Shown piece by piece: positions 35,433 through 44,099 of a stretch of DNA of 64,000 bases (position 1 is its first letter; the number at the start of each line of letters is the position of its first letter). A program made the translations under genes and the position numbers. Origin of the DNA: JASLDZ01 sp964244065 (GTDB lineage Bacteria > Pseudomonadota > Alphaproteobacteria > Caulobacterales > Caulobacteraceae); the NCBI GenBank assembly GCA_964244065.1, contig CAXTHH010000009.1, positions 5,895 through 69,894 of the forward strand, given 5' to 3'. Under the pieces are notes generated by a model. That model saw only the letters and a list, made by a program, of their open reading frames with translations, did not search any database and had not been told where the DNA came from.

Positions 35433-36712
35433 CGGACCGGGCGGGGATCGCCGCCGCCGCCTATGGACGGCTCGCCATCATGGTGGTCGGAGCTCCGGAG
35501 GAGGCGGTCGCCGGGACGGTTCTGCTGCTCAGGAGGGCGGGAGCCGGCGCACCCGCGGCCGATCGCGACGGCGCGCCAGGTGCGCTCGCGCGCCGGCTGG
35601 CGATGCGTGCCCAGCGCGATCCCTTCGCGGAGCCGCCGGCTCTCACTCCCGAGCGCCTCAGCGAAGCGCGCCGCCTTCTCGCGAGCGGCTTCGAGGAGGG
35701 CGATCCCGTGGTGCTGGCCCCCCCGCCCGGTGAGGCGCCCCTGTGGGCGCGCGCCCTCGGGGACGCGGGTTTCGGGACAGCCTGGCTGCTGGTCGTAGGG
35801 CCGGCTTCGAGCGTGGACGCCGAACCGGCCGCCGCGGCCCGCGAGGTGCGCCGCTGGGCCGCGAGCCTCGTCTCGGCGGAGCGTGCGACGCAGGGCGCCC
35901 GACGAGCGGTGGCGGACGCCGAAGCGCTTCAGCGCGATCCCCGGCCCGGCCTGGAGCGGATCGCCCGGCGCCTGGGCGTGGAGTGGAGCTCCCGCAGCGA
36001 GCGGCTCGCCGTTCCCGCCTTCACCAAGCCCGTCTCCCGGGTGACGCAAGATCTGCTCGCCACCCCCGGTTTCGCCGCCGCCAGGCGCCTGGGCGAGGCT
36101 CTGCGCGCCGAGTGGGACGGACGGACCCCCAACACGGACGCGGTGGCGGAAGCCGCCGAGTGGCTCGCCGGCCTTCCTGGAACGGTCGGCCCGGCGGTCG
36201 CCCCCGAAGGCGCGCCGGCGTCGCCGCTCGACCGCGCGGCGCCTGCCGAGAAGGCCGCGCTGGAGGCCCGGGCCCGGGCGGCCGAGGCCCGCGCCGAAGT
36301 CACCGCCGCCGCGCTCGCCGCCGCCCGCCGCCGCCATGCGGAGGCGGAGGCGCTGCTCCAGGCCCGGGCGACCGAAGCGGTGAGGGACGCGCAGGCTGCG
36401 CGAGCCGAGATCGGCGAGGTGCAGGCCGCCGCCGAAGCCGCGCAGGCCGCCCTGCTCGAGCGGGAACGGGAGCTGGACGACGTCAGGGCGGCCGCTGCGG
36501 AGCAGAACCGGCTGTCGGAAGCGCGTCACCTCGAGCAGGTCCGCCTTTTCGCGGACGAGGACGCGCGCCTGCGCGAGCGTCTGCTCGAGGCCGCGGTCCT
36601 GTCCGAGATCGCTCTGGGTGCGGTGAAACGACTCACCTTGGAGCGTGACGCCGCGCGCCGGGAGCTCGCACGCAACAACCGCAGCCTCTTGAAGCGCTTG
36701 CTCCGCCGGTGA
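35429..36712 (+). CDS. Coiled-coil hypothetical protein
   Basis: ATG 35429 overlaps the GT stop and gives 427 residues. Residues 1-150 form an Ala-rich region resembling a degraded nucleotide-binding or alpha/beta domain (RLAIMVVGAPEEAVAGTVLLLRRAG, GTAWLLVVGPAS). From about 295 to 420 it is a continuous Ala/Glu/Arg heptad-rich coiled coil, ending in the basic tail NNRSLLKRLLRR. Similar coiled-coil proteins are often encoded in polysaccharide loci as chain-length or sulfotransferase-like partners. No catalytic motif is visible; the role is unknown. Confidence 0.65.
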   Translation: MTDRAGIAAAAYGRLAIMVVGAPEEAVAGTVLLLRRAGAGAPAADRDGAPGALARRLAMRAQRDPFAEPPALTPERLSEARRLLASGFEEGDPVVLAPPPGEAPLWARALGDAGFGTAWLLVVGPASSVDAEPAAAAREVRRWAASLVSAERATQGARRAVADAEALQRDPRPGLERIARRLGVEWSSRSERLAVPAFTKPVSRVTQDLLATPGFAAARRLGEALRAEWDGRTPNTDAVAEAAEWLAGLPGTVGPAVAPEGAPASPLDRAAPAEKAALEARARAAEARAEVTAAALAAARRRHAEAEALLQARATEAVRDAQAARAEIGEVQAAAEAAQAALLERERELDDVRAAAAEQNRLSEARHLEQVRLFADEDARLRERLLEAAVLSEIALGAVKRLTLERDAARRELARNNRSLLKRLLRR

Positions 36713-36758
36713 TGGAGAAGCGCGTCCGGCGATCCCGCGTCCGGCGACCTCATTTCGC

Positions 36759-36786
36759 TTGCGGACGTATTGGATTCGCTCTACAG
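36759..36786 (+). promoter_or_regulatory. Putative S-layer gene promoter
   Basis: TTGCGGA, 12 bp and GCTCTACAG resemble the Caulobacter TTGACG/GCTANA consensus, placing the start about 55 bp upstream of the S-layer ATG. The region lies between the coiled-coil gene and the S-layer gene and would give an independent, strong transcript. Confidence 0.45.
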
Positions 36787-36848
36787 CGTGCTTCGTCGCC
36801 GCGGGCCCCCCGAGGGGCGATGGCCCCACTCGCCTTGAGAGAGAGACA

Positions 36849-39830
36849 ATGCCCTATACGTCTGCCCAGCTGCAGCAATACTACTCGTCGCTGACGGGTA
36901 TTCCGGTCGCCAGCATCGACTCAGCAACACGCCTGCTGTTCGATGCGGTGTCGCAACAGAACGCCAATGGCGCGTACAGCGACCCCCAGGCCCTGAATTT
37001 CGTGATCAACAATCCGAACGTGCGTTCCACGTTCGAGGTGGCCGTCTCGGCCTACCAATTCTTCACGGGCTCGGCCCCGACCAACGCCGGCATCGCTTAC
37101 CTGCGCGGCGACACGGGCGCCGGTAATGCCAACGGCCTGAACTCGGCGTACTATCAGCAGTTCAACGAAGAGAACCGCTACTACAACTTCGCCATCAACC
37201 TGGCGTCGGCGGGTGGTGCGGGCAACGCGACCTTCGTCGCCAACTACGGCACGCTGTCCTTCACCGCGACCGTCACGGCGGCCTACGAGACCATCGTCGG
37301 CTCGGGCACCGTCGGTTCCGCGCAAGCCCAGGCGGCCATCGCGGACATCATCTCCCGTCAGGCCTTCTTCACGCAGATCGCGCAACAGCGCGCGGGCGGT
37401 GTGGATGCGGGCGGCGCGGCCGGCCAGAACATCGCCCTTAAGGCGATCGTCGTCGGCTACATCCTGGAAGAGGCCAACAAGGCCGACGTGGGCACCTACG
37501 CCCGCGCCATCGACCAGTTCGAGGCCTCCACGGCGGCCGGCAACCAGATCTCGGGCGCCAACCTGCTGACCACCTACACCCCCGGCGGCGCGGGCTTCGG
37601 CACCGGCATCGGCGGCTCGGGCACCATCGGCGGCACCCAGACCAACTTCAACCTGACCACCGGCACCGACACGCCGAACAACACCACCGGCAACGTGCAG
37701 TACGTCGGTCTCGTCGACTTCACGACGGCGGCCAACAGCACGCTGAACCCGCAAGACCAGATCGTCGCTACGGGCGCCAACAACACCCTGACCATCGACA
37801 CGAGCGGCGCTCAGCCGGCCGGCGGTAACGCCACCAACGGTGCGCTGATCAACGGTGTTCAGACGATCAACCTGCGCGCGACGAACAATCCGGGCGGCAA
37901 CGTGGTGCTGAACGCCCAAACGACGCCGGGCGCGACGACCTACAACGCGTACCTCACGCAGAACACGGTTCAGTTCAACAACATCCAGACGGGCGGCATC
38001 GCCGGCATCGTCGGCAACGGCACTGTCACCAACAACGGCTACAACACGTTCAACTACGTGGCCGGTGCGACCACCGCCCAGCTGAACCTCACCTCGCAGA
38101 GCACCAACACGGGCACCGGCGGCGTCGTCGGCACCGTAGGCGGCGTGTTCGGCACGGGAGCGTTCATCACGGGTAACGGCCTCACCACGCTGAACGTCCA
38201 ATCGTCGGGCGCGGCCAACGCGATCTCGGCGCTGGCCACCGGCACGGGTTCGGCGATCTCGACCCTCAACCTCGTCGCCAACCAGGCGCTGACGATCGGG
38301 CCGACGGTCAACGCGATCGGCGCCAACAACTCGCTGGCCACCATCAACGTGTCGGGTGTCGCGGCGGTGAACATCGCCCAGATCAACGACTCGGTGACCG
38401 GCGCGGGCGCCACGGGCATCGCCACCTTCACCTCGACCAACACGGCCGGCGTGACGGCGACCTTCAACGCCCGCGTCGCGGGTGGTGCGGCCGCGGCTCA
38501 GACCATCCTCACCGCGGCGGGCGCGGCCGATAACCTCACGATCAACGGCGCCTTCGCGGGCACCTCGACCGTGAACCTCGGCGGCGGCACGGCGACGACG
38601 GGCGACTCGATCACCTTCACGGGCACGATCGGCGCTGGCGCTCAGATCAACGGCGGCGGCAACGCCACCATCGGCACGACGCAGGCGCAGTTCCAGCAGA
38701 TCTCCGGCACCGCCGCGGCTGGCAACTTCACCGTCGCCCAGCGCGGCAACATCACGGGCTTCTCGACCGTCTCGATCACCGACGCGCTGCTGAACGGCGC
38801 GACCTACGACGTGAACACCATTGGTGCGCAGAACTTCCGCACCATCGGCGTCACGACGGCGGGCCCGACGTTCAACCCGGCGACGGGTCTGTTCTCCGAC
38901 GGTGCGACCCTGAACGCGGCCAATAACTCCATCGTCACCCTGGTCGGGTCGAACGGCGGGGCGGCGGCGGCCGGCATCCAGTTGAACACGGGCGGCCTCA
39001 ACGTCCAGCTCGCGGGCGCGGCCACCGGCACCGCCGATGTGCTGAACCTCGTCTACGCCAACCAGGGCACGAGCGCCGCGGCGAACAACACCACCTCGCA
39101 GATCGCCACGACCGGCATCGAGACGGTGAACGTCACGGCGACCCGTGGCGCGACCGCCTCGGCCACGAGCCAGCTCACGCTGAGCCTCAGCGACGCGGTG
39201 CTGCGCAACCTGACCATCGCCGGCAACGAAAACATCGTCTTCTCGACGAACGTCACCCAAGCCGCTGGCCCGTACCAAGCGTACGCCCAGCTGCAGTCGG
39301 TGGTGTCGACGAGCACCGGTGCGACCAACATCGACGTGTCGACCATCAACACGACGAACGGTGCGAGCCAACTGACGCTGACGACGGGCGCCGGTGTGGA
39401 CACCCTGCTGGTCCGCGACTTCACCCGCATCACCGCGGGCGCGGGCGCCGACCTGGTGCGTGTGGCCGTGACGACCAACGGGAACAGCTACTCGTCGTTC
39501 CTGGACGCGACTGCGGGCGACCGCATCTCGTTCAACAACGGCGTGGGCAATGTGGTGGGCGTGGACAACACGACCACGACCTTCACCGCCGCTCCGGCGA
39601 AGATCGTGCTGAACCCCACCGCGACCTACCAGGACTACCTGGACGCGGCGACGGGCACGGGTGTGACCCTCGGTCAGATCTCGGCCTTCGACTTCGGCGG
39701 CAACACCTTCCTGGTGCTGAACGCCTCGGCCGCCGTCACGTATCAGAACGGCGTCGACTCCGTGATCCAGCTGGTGGGCACCCACACGCTGGGCACCGCG
39801 ACCGCCGGCGTGGTCACCCTGGCCTCGTAA
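36849..39830 (+). CDS. RsaA-like S-layer protein
   Basis: ATG 36849 gives 993 residues rich in Thr, Asn, Ala and Gly with no cysteine and very few lysines, as in RsaA of Caulobacter. The N-terminus (about 1-250) matches the O-polysaccharide-anchoring region of RsaA: AVSAYQFFTGSAPTNAGIAYL and YYQQFNEENRYYNFAINLA. The middle is a repetitive beta-rich domain (NLTTGTDTPNNTTGN onwards). The C-terminal 80 residues (YQDYLDAATGTG, FDFGGNTFLVLNASAAVTY) correspond to the uncleaved type I secretion signal. Only partial RTX-like repeats are visible (GAGVDTLLV, AGAGADLVRV). A strong terminator follows. Exporter genes are not in the window. Confidence 0.9.
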   Translation: MPYTSAQLQQYYSSLTGIPVASIDSATRLLFDAVSQQNANGAYSDPQALNFVINNPNVRSTFEVAVSAYQFFTGSAPTNAGIAYLRGDTGAGNANGLNSAYYQQFNEENRYYNFAINLASAGGAGNATFVANYGTLSFTATVTAAYETIVGSGTVGSAQAQAAIADIISRQAFFTQIAQQRAGGVDAGGAAGQNIALKAIVVGYILEEANKADVGTYARAIDQFEASTAAGNQISGANLLTTYTPGGAGFGTGIGGSGTIGGTQTNFNLTTGTDTPNNTTGNVQYVGLVDFTTAANSTLNPQDQIVATGANNTLTIDTSGAQPAGGNATNGALINGVQTINLRATNNPGGNVVLNAQTTPGATTYNAYLTQNTVQFNNIQTGGIAGIVGNGTVTNNGYNTFNYVAGATTAQLNLTSQSTNTGTGGVVGTVGGVFGTGAFITGNGLTTLNVQSSGAANAISALATGTGSAISTLNLVANQALTIGPTVNAIGANNSLATINVSGVAAVNIAQINDSVTGAGATGIATFTSTNTAGVTATFNARVAGGAAAAQTILTAAGAADNLTINGAFAGTSTVNLGGGTATTGDSITFTGTIGAGAQINGGGNATIGTTQAQFQQISGTAAAGNFTVAQRGNITGFSTVSITDALLNGATYDVNTIGAQNFRTIGVTTAGPTFNPATGLFSDGATLNAANNSIVTLVGSNGGAAAAGIQLNTGGLNVQLAGAATGTADVLNLVYANQGTSAAANNTTSQIATTGIETVNVTATRGATASATSQLTLSLSDAVLRNLTIAGNENIVFSTNVTQAAGPYQAYAQLQSVVSTSTGATNIDVSTINTTNGASQLTLTTGAGVDTLLVRDFTRITAGAGADLVRVAVTTNGNSYSSFLDATAGDRISFNNGVGNVVGVDNTTTTFTAAPAKIVLNPTATYQDYLDAATGTGVTLGQISAFDFGGNTFLVLNASAAVTYQNGVDSVIQLVGTHTLGTATAGVVTLAS

Positions 39831-39888
39831 GACCCGGGATGAGGAGCTGGCTTCGGCCGGCTCCGCTTCGGGAGTTCTTCCAAAGCGG

Positions 39889-39919
39889 AACGGCGGGGGA
39901 TCATGTCCCCCGCCGTTTT
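39889..39919 (+). terminator. Strong intrinsic terminator after the S-layer gene
   Basis: A perfect 12-bp stem (AACGGCGGGGGA with TCCCCCGCCGTT, 5-base loop) is followed by TTTT, 58 bp after the S-layer stop and 5 bp before the stop of the convergent epimerase gene. It may also work in reverse for the convergent gene. Confidence 0.9.
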
Positions 39920-39923
39920 CGTG

Positions 39924-40916
39924 TCAGCCGCGCGGTGCGCCGTCGTCGGCGTAGCGCCCACGGTACCAGTCGACGAAGGCGGCCAGCCCCTTCTCCAGGG
40001 AGGTGGAGGGCGCGTAGCCGGTCAGGGCGCGCAGCGCCGACACATCGGCCCAGGTCTCGCTCACGTCCCCCGCCTGCATGGGGCGAAGCAGCTTGACGGC
40101 CTCGCGCCCGCAGGCCCGCTCGATCAGCCCGATGAACTCCAGCAGGCCGCGTGGGCGGTCGTTGCCGATGTTCAGGATGCGGTGGCCACCGGTCGTGGGC
40201 GGCCGGTCGAGCACGTCCAGCACCCCGTCGACGATGTCGCCCACCCAGGTGAAGTCGCGTCGCATGCGCCCCTCGCCGAACACCTCGATCGGCTTCCCCG
40301 CCAGGATGCGCCGAGTGAACGAGAAGTAGGCCATGTCGGGCCTTCCCCACGGCCCATACACGGTGAAGAAGCGCAGGCCGGACTGGGGCAGGCCGTACAG
40401 TCTGGCATACGCGTCGCTCATCAGCTCGGCCGAGCGCTTGGTGGCCGCGTAGAGCGACACCGGGTGGTCCACCGCGTCGCTCTCCCGGAAACCGCCGCCA
40501 GACGCCGGCCGTTCGCCGTACACGGAAGAGGACGAGGCATAGACGAGGTGGCGCAACCCCGACGCGCGCCGGCACGCTTCCAGCACGGACAGGTGTCCCT
40601 GAAGGTTCGAGTGCGCGTAGGCGAAGGGATTGTCGATGGAGTGGCGAACGCCGGCCTGCGCCGCCAGGTGCACCACCGCCTGGACGTTCTCCTCATCGAA
40701 GAGGCGCGCCAAGGGCTCCGGATCGGCCACGTCGAGGTGGCGGACCTCCAGGCCCACTGTCTCGCGCAGTCGCGCGGCGCGAGCCTCCTTCAGGGCCGGC
40801 TCGTAATAGGGGACGAAGTTGTCCACGGCGATCACCCGGTCGCCTCTTCGGGCTAGGCGCAGCGCCGTATCCGCGCCGATGAAGCCGGCCGCTCCGGTGA
40901 CCAGGATCGTCGCCAT
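39924..40916 (-). CDS. NAD-dependent epimerase (UDP-glucuronate 4-epimerase-like)
   Basis: The 330-residue extended SDR has the NAD site TGAAGFIGADTALRLARRG, VHLAAQAGVRHSIDNP, SSSSVYG, catalytic Y-x3-K in SLYAATKRSAELM and the UDP-GlcA epimerase signature FFTVYGPWGRPDMAYFSFTR. MQAGDVSETWADVS near the C-terminus supports this. It should convert UDP-glucuronate to UDP-galacturonate, drawing on the product of ugd nearby. Confidence 0.9.
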   Translation of the reverse strand: MATILVTGAAGFIGADTALRLARRGDRVIAVDNFVPYYEPALKEARAARLRETVGLEVRHLDVADPEPLARLFDEENVQAVVHLAAQAGVRHSIDNPFAYAHSNLQGHLSVLEACRRASGLRHLVYASSSSVYGERPASGGGFRESDAVDHPVSLYAATKRSAELMSDAYARLYGLPQSGLRFFTVYGPWGRPDMAYFSFTRRILAGKPIEVFGEGRMRRDFTWVGDIVDGVLDVLDRPPTTGGHRILNIGNDRPRGLLEFIGLIERACGREAVKLLRPMQAGDVSETWADVSALRALTGYAPSTSLEKGLAAFVDWYRGRYADDGAPRG

Positions 40917-40925
40917 CGCCCGAAG

Positions 40926-42995
40926 TCAGCCCGGCGTGTTGGCGTGGAGCTCGGCCAGCCAGGCGTCGACCGAGGCGTCCGACGGCATGCGCCAGTCGCC
41001 GCGCGGTGAGAGGCTGCCGCCTGAGCTGATCTTGGGCCCGTTGGGCAGGGCCGAGCGCTTGAACTGATTGGCGAAGAAGCGGCGCAGGAACAGGTCGAGC
41101 CAGCGCTTGATCTCCGGCAGGTCGTAGGCGCGCCGGTCGGCCTCCGGCGTGTTCGCCGGCCAGACGCCCGCGGCGGCGTCGCGCCACGCCGACCAGGACA
41201 GGAAGGCGATCTTGGACGGGCGGAAGCCATAGCGCGTCAGGTAGTAGAGGTTGAAGTCCTGTAGCGGGTAGGGCCCGACCTTGGCCTGGGTGGACTGCCC
41301 CTGGCCGCTCGCATCGGCGGGGATCAGCTCGGGGCTGATCTCCGTGGCCAGGATGGACAGGAGCGTGCGCTCGGTCGCGTCGTCGAACTCGTCCGACTTG
41401 GCGGCGAAGCGGATCAGGTGCTGGATCAGCGTCTTCGAGACCCCGCCGTTGACGTTGTAGTGGCTCATCTGGTCGCCGACCCCGTAGGTGCACCAGCCGA
41501 GCCCCAGCTCCGACAGGTCGCCGGTGCCCAGCACCAGGCCGCCGCGCTGGTTGGCCAGCCGGAACAGGTAGTCGGTCCTGAGGCCCGCCTGCACGTTCTC
41601 GAAGGTGATGTCGTAGACCGGCTCGCCGCGCCCGAACGGGTGGCCGAGGTCGGTCAGCATCTGCCTGGCGGCCGCGCGGATGTCGAGCGTCTCGGCCGTG
41701 ATCCCCAGCTGGCGCATCAGGTTCAGCGCATCCTGGCGCGTGCGGTCCGAGGTGCCGAAGCCGGGCATGGTGAAGCCCAGCACGTGGGTGCGCGGCAGCT
41801 CCAGCCGGTCCATCGCCTTGACGGCCACCAGCAGGGCCGCGGTCGAGTCGAGCCCGCCGGAGACGCCGATCACGATCCGCTCGACGCCCGTGGCGCGCAG
41901 CCGCTCGACCAGGCCCTGCACCTGGATGTTCCACGCCTCGTAGCAGTCGGCCGCCAGCGCGTCGGCATCGGACGGCACGTAGGGGAAGCGCTCGGGCGGC
42001 CGCAGCAGGGCCAGCTCGCCCTCCGGCGGGGCGAAGTCGAAGGGCACGCTGCGGAAGCCGCCGCCTCCGCCCGCCTCGGTCGCCGCGGCGGCGTCGGCGA
42101 AGGTGCCCGTGCGGATGCGCTCGGCGCGGATGCGGCCGATGTCCACGTCCGCCAGGCAAAGCTCCGAGTGCGCGGGGAAGCGCGCCGTCTCCGCGAGGGT
42201 CGCGCCCAGCTGGAACACCGCCGCGTGCCCGTCCCAGGCCAGGTCGGTGGTCGACTCGCCCGGACCGGCCGCGGAGTAGGCGTAGGCCGCCACGCACCGG
42301 TTCGACTGCGATCCGAACAGCTGCCGCCGGGTCTGCGCCTTGCCGATCACGATGTTGGAGGCGGAGAGGTTGAGCAGCAGCTCCGCCCCGGCCATGGCCG
42401 CGCGGCCGCTGGGCGGCTCGGGCGTCCAGCCGTCCTCGCAGACCTCCATGTGGAAGGTGAAGCCGCAGGCGCCCTCGGTGCGGAACAGAAGGTCGGTCCC
42501 GAACGGGACCTCGGCGCCCAGGAGCCGCGTGCCGCGCCCCGTGACGCCCACGCCCGGCGTGAACCACCGCGCCTCGTAGAACTCGCGGTAGTTGGGCAGG
42601 AAGCTCTTGGGCGTGACGCCCAGCACGCGCCCGGCATGGACCGCCACGGCGCAGTTGTAGAGCCGCCCCCGGTCGGCGTGCGGCAGCCCGACCACCAGCA
42701 CCGCGCGCATGTGGCGGCTGGCCTCCACCAGCCGCCCGAGCTCGGCCTCGCACGCCCGGAGCAGCGCCTCCTGCAGGTGCAGGTCGTCCACCGCGTATCC
42801 GCCGATCCCGAGCTCCGGAAACAGCAGCAGGGCCGCGCCCTCCGCCTCGCCCCGCCGGGCCAGCTCCAACGTCTCGTCCATGTTGTGCACCGGGTCGGCG
42901 GGCCGGGTACGGGGCGTGCAGACGCCGACGCGGACGAAGTCGTGCCGATAGAGCGAGAAGAAGCCGGGGGCCGTCATGGGGGCTTTCTGCGCCAT
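40926..42995 (-). CDS. nadE: Glutamine-dependent NAD+ synthetase
   Basis: The protein has up to 689 residues. The N-terminal nitrilase-like amidase (FPELGIGGYAVDDL with catalytic Glu, TPKSFLPNYREFYE with Lys, MEVCEDGWTPEPP with Cys) supplies ammonia. The C-terminal synthetase has the P-loop GVSGGLDSTAALLV and the TMPGFGTSD, GTGDLSELGLGW and KVGPYPLQDFNLYY motifs. It amidates deamido-NAD. An alternative start at 42977 (MTAPGFFSLYRHDFVRV) fits the family better than 42995. It is a housekeeping gene embedded in the polysaccharide locus. Confidence 0.95.
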   Translation of the reverse strand: MAQKAPMTAPGFFSLYRHDFVRVGVCTPRTRPADPVHNMDETLELARRGEAEGAALLLFPELGIGGYAVDDLHLQEALLRACEAELGRLVEASRHMRAVLVVGLPHADRGRLYNCAVAVHAGRVLGVTPKSFLPNYREFYEARWFTPGVGVTGRGTRLLGAEVPFGTDLLFRTEGACGFTFHMEVCEDGWTPEPPSGRAAMAGAELLLNLSASNIVIGKAQTRRQLFGSQSNRCVAAYAYSAAGPGESTTDLAWDGHAAVFQLGATLAETARFPAHSELCLADVDIGRIRAERIRTGTFADAAAATEAGGGGGFRSVPFDFAPPEGELALLRPPERFPYVPSDADALAADCYEAWNIQVQGLVERLRATGVERIVIGVSGGLDSTAALLVAVKAMDRLELPRTHVLGFTMPGFGTSDRTRQDALNLMRQLGITAETLDIRAAARQMLTDLGHPFGRGEPVYDITFENVQAGLRTDYLFRLANQRGGLVLGTGDLSELGLGWCTYGVGDQMSHYNVNGGVSKTLIQHLIRFAAKSDEFDDATERTLLSILATEISPELIPADASGQGQSTQAKVGPYPLQDFNLYYLTRYGFRPSKIAFLSWSAWRDAAAGVWPANTPEADRRAYDLPEIKRWLDLFLRRFFANQFKRSALPNGPKISSGGSLSPRGDWRMPSDASVDAWLAELHANTPG

Positions 42996-43111
42996 CCTGC
43001 TCGGCCCGCCAATCGTCCGGCCCGCCGAGCGGACAATTGCTATCCGGCAGGCGCGGCGGCTAGATCGGGCCTTGGCGCGCCGGACTCGCCGGCCAATGGG
43101 GAGTCGCAGGA

Positions 43112-44089
43112 CTGAGCCGTTCCTCCCCCTGGTCCCGGACGACGGGCGCGCTGCTCGACGTCGTCGCGCCGCAGACGGCCCTGCGCCTCCGTGCGCGCGC
43201 CGCGGCGAGGCGGCGAGAGTGGGCGGCGGCGGCGACCTTCTACCGGAAGCTCCAGGGCCGGGGCGCGACGGTTCGGGACCTCATCCAGCTGGCCCACTGC
43301 CTCAAGGAGGCCGGCGACCTGTCGGGAGCGGAGGCGCTCTACCGGGCGACGGCCGAAGAGGCCCCGCTCCATCCCGACGCCCAGCGTCAACTGGGCCTCT
43401 TCCTTCGCCGCGAGGGAAGGAGCGGGCAGGCGACTCCGCGTTTGCTGCGCGCCGCGCTGTTGGCGCCCGGCGACGACGAGGCGGCCCGCGATCTCAACGA
43501 CGCCGGCCTGTCGGAAGAGGAGCACGACGAGGTGGTGCTCGCCGCGATCCTCTGCGCGCGAGAGACCGGCGGGCGCAGATCCCTGGCGGCCACGGCCGAC
43601 GCGGCCTTGGCCCGCTTCGGGGCTGCCCGCGCGAGGCGCAGGGGGGACCGGGCGCGAGCGATCGACGCGCTGCAGCGGGTGGTCGCCGCGGCTCCCGACG
43701 ATGTGGAGGGCTGGGCGGGGCTGGCCGAGGCCGGGCTGGCGGCTCGGCGGCCCGAGCTCGCCTTGCAGGCGGCCAGGAGCGGCCTCCTGCGCCGGCCCAG
43801 AGCCGTCGACCTGCATCTGCTCCACGCTGCGGCCCTCGAGCGACTCGGGAAGCAGGGAGCCGCTGAGCAGGCCCGCCTGGCCGCGTGGCGGCTCCAGCCC
43901 GGCTCGCCCGAGGCGGCCGCGTCCCTGGCGAACGAGGGGTGGAGCGAGGCCGACCTGGAGAGGCTGGCCGCCGCGACCTGGGCTCGGGCTCGCCCCGGCG
44001 CCGTGGAGACGAGCGGACCGACCGCGCCGGAGGACCTGGTCGGACGCGCTCGGGCGATCTGGACGCACCTGGCCGTCGCGCGTTCGTGA
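43112..44089 (+). CDS. TPR-like hypothetical protein with apparent CTG start
   Basis: The coding frame is clear from about 43112 to the TGA at 44087-44089 and the composition is typical of TPR/helical-repeat proteins: LVVAPQ-type start, AAAATFYRKLQGRG, EAGDLSGAEALYRATAEEAPLHPDAQRQLGLFLRREG, then ALQRVVAAAPDDVEGWAGLAEAGLAARRPELALQAARSGLLRRP. No ATG, GTG or TTG exists in frame before 43442, but CTG at 43112 is preceded at 8 bases by GGGGAG (43098-43103). This gives 325 residues. The alternative is a frameshift in the upstream homopolymer region or start at TTG 43442. It lies 10 bp before the GT4 gene and likely cooperates with it. Confidence 0.65.
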   Translation: MSRSSPWSRTTGALLDVVAPQTALRLRARAAARRREWAAAATFYRKLQGRGATVRDLIQLAHCLKEAGDLSGAEALYRATAEEAPLHPDAQRQLGLFLRREGRSGQATPRLLRAALLAPGDDEAARDLNDAGLSEEEHDEVVLAAILCARETGGRRSLAATADAALARFGAARARRRGDRARAIDALQRVVAAAPDDVEGWAGLAEAGLAARRPELALQAARSGLLRRPRAVDLHLLHAAALERLGKQGAAEQARLAAWRLQPGSPEAAASLANEGWSEADLERLAAATWARARPGAVETSGPTAPEDLVGRARAIWTHLAVARS

Positions 44090-44099
44090 GCCGGCCGAG

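Noticed and set aside
36921..39785. 954-codon open frame antisense to the S-layer gene
   Set aside because: It mirrors strongly biased codon use of the S-layer gene (no TTA, CTA or TCA in the matching frame); its Arg/Val/Gly-rich translation has no domain.
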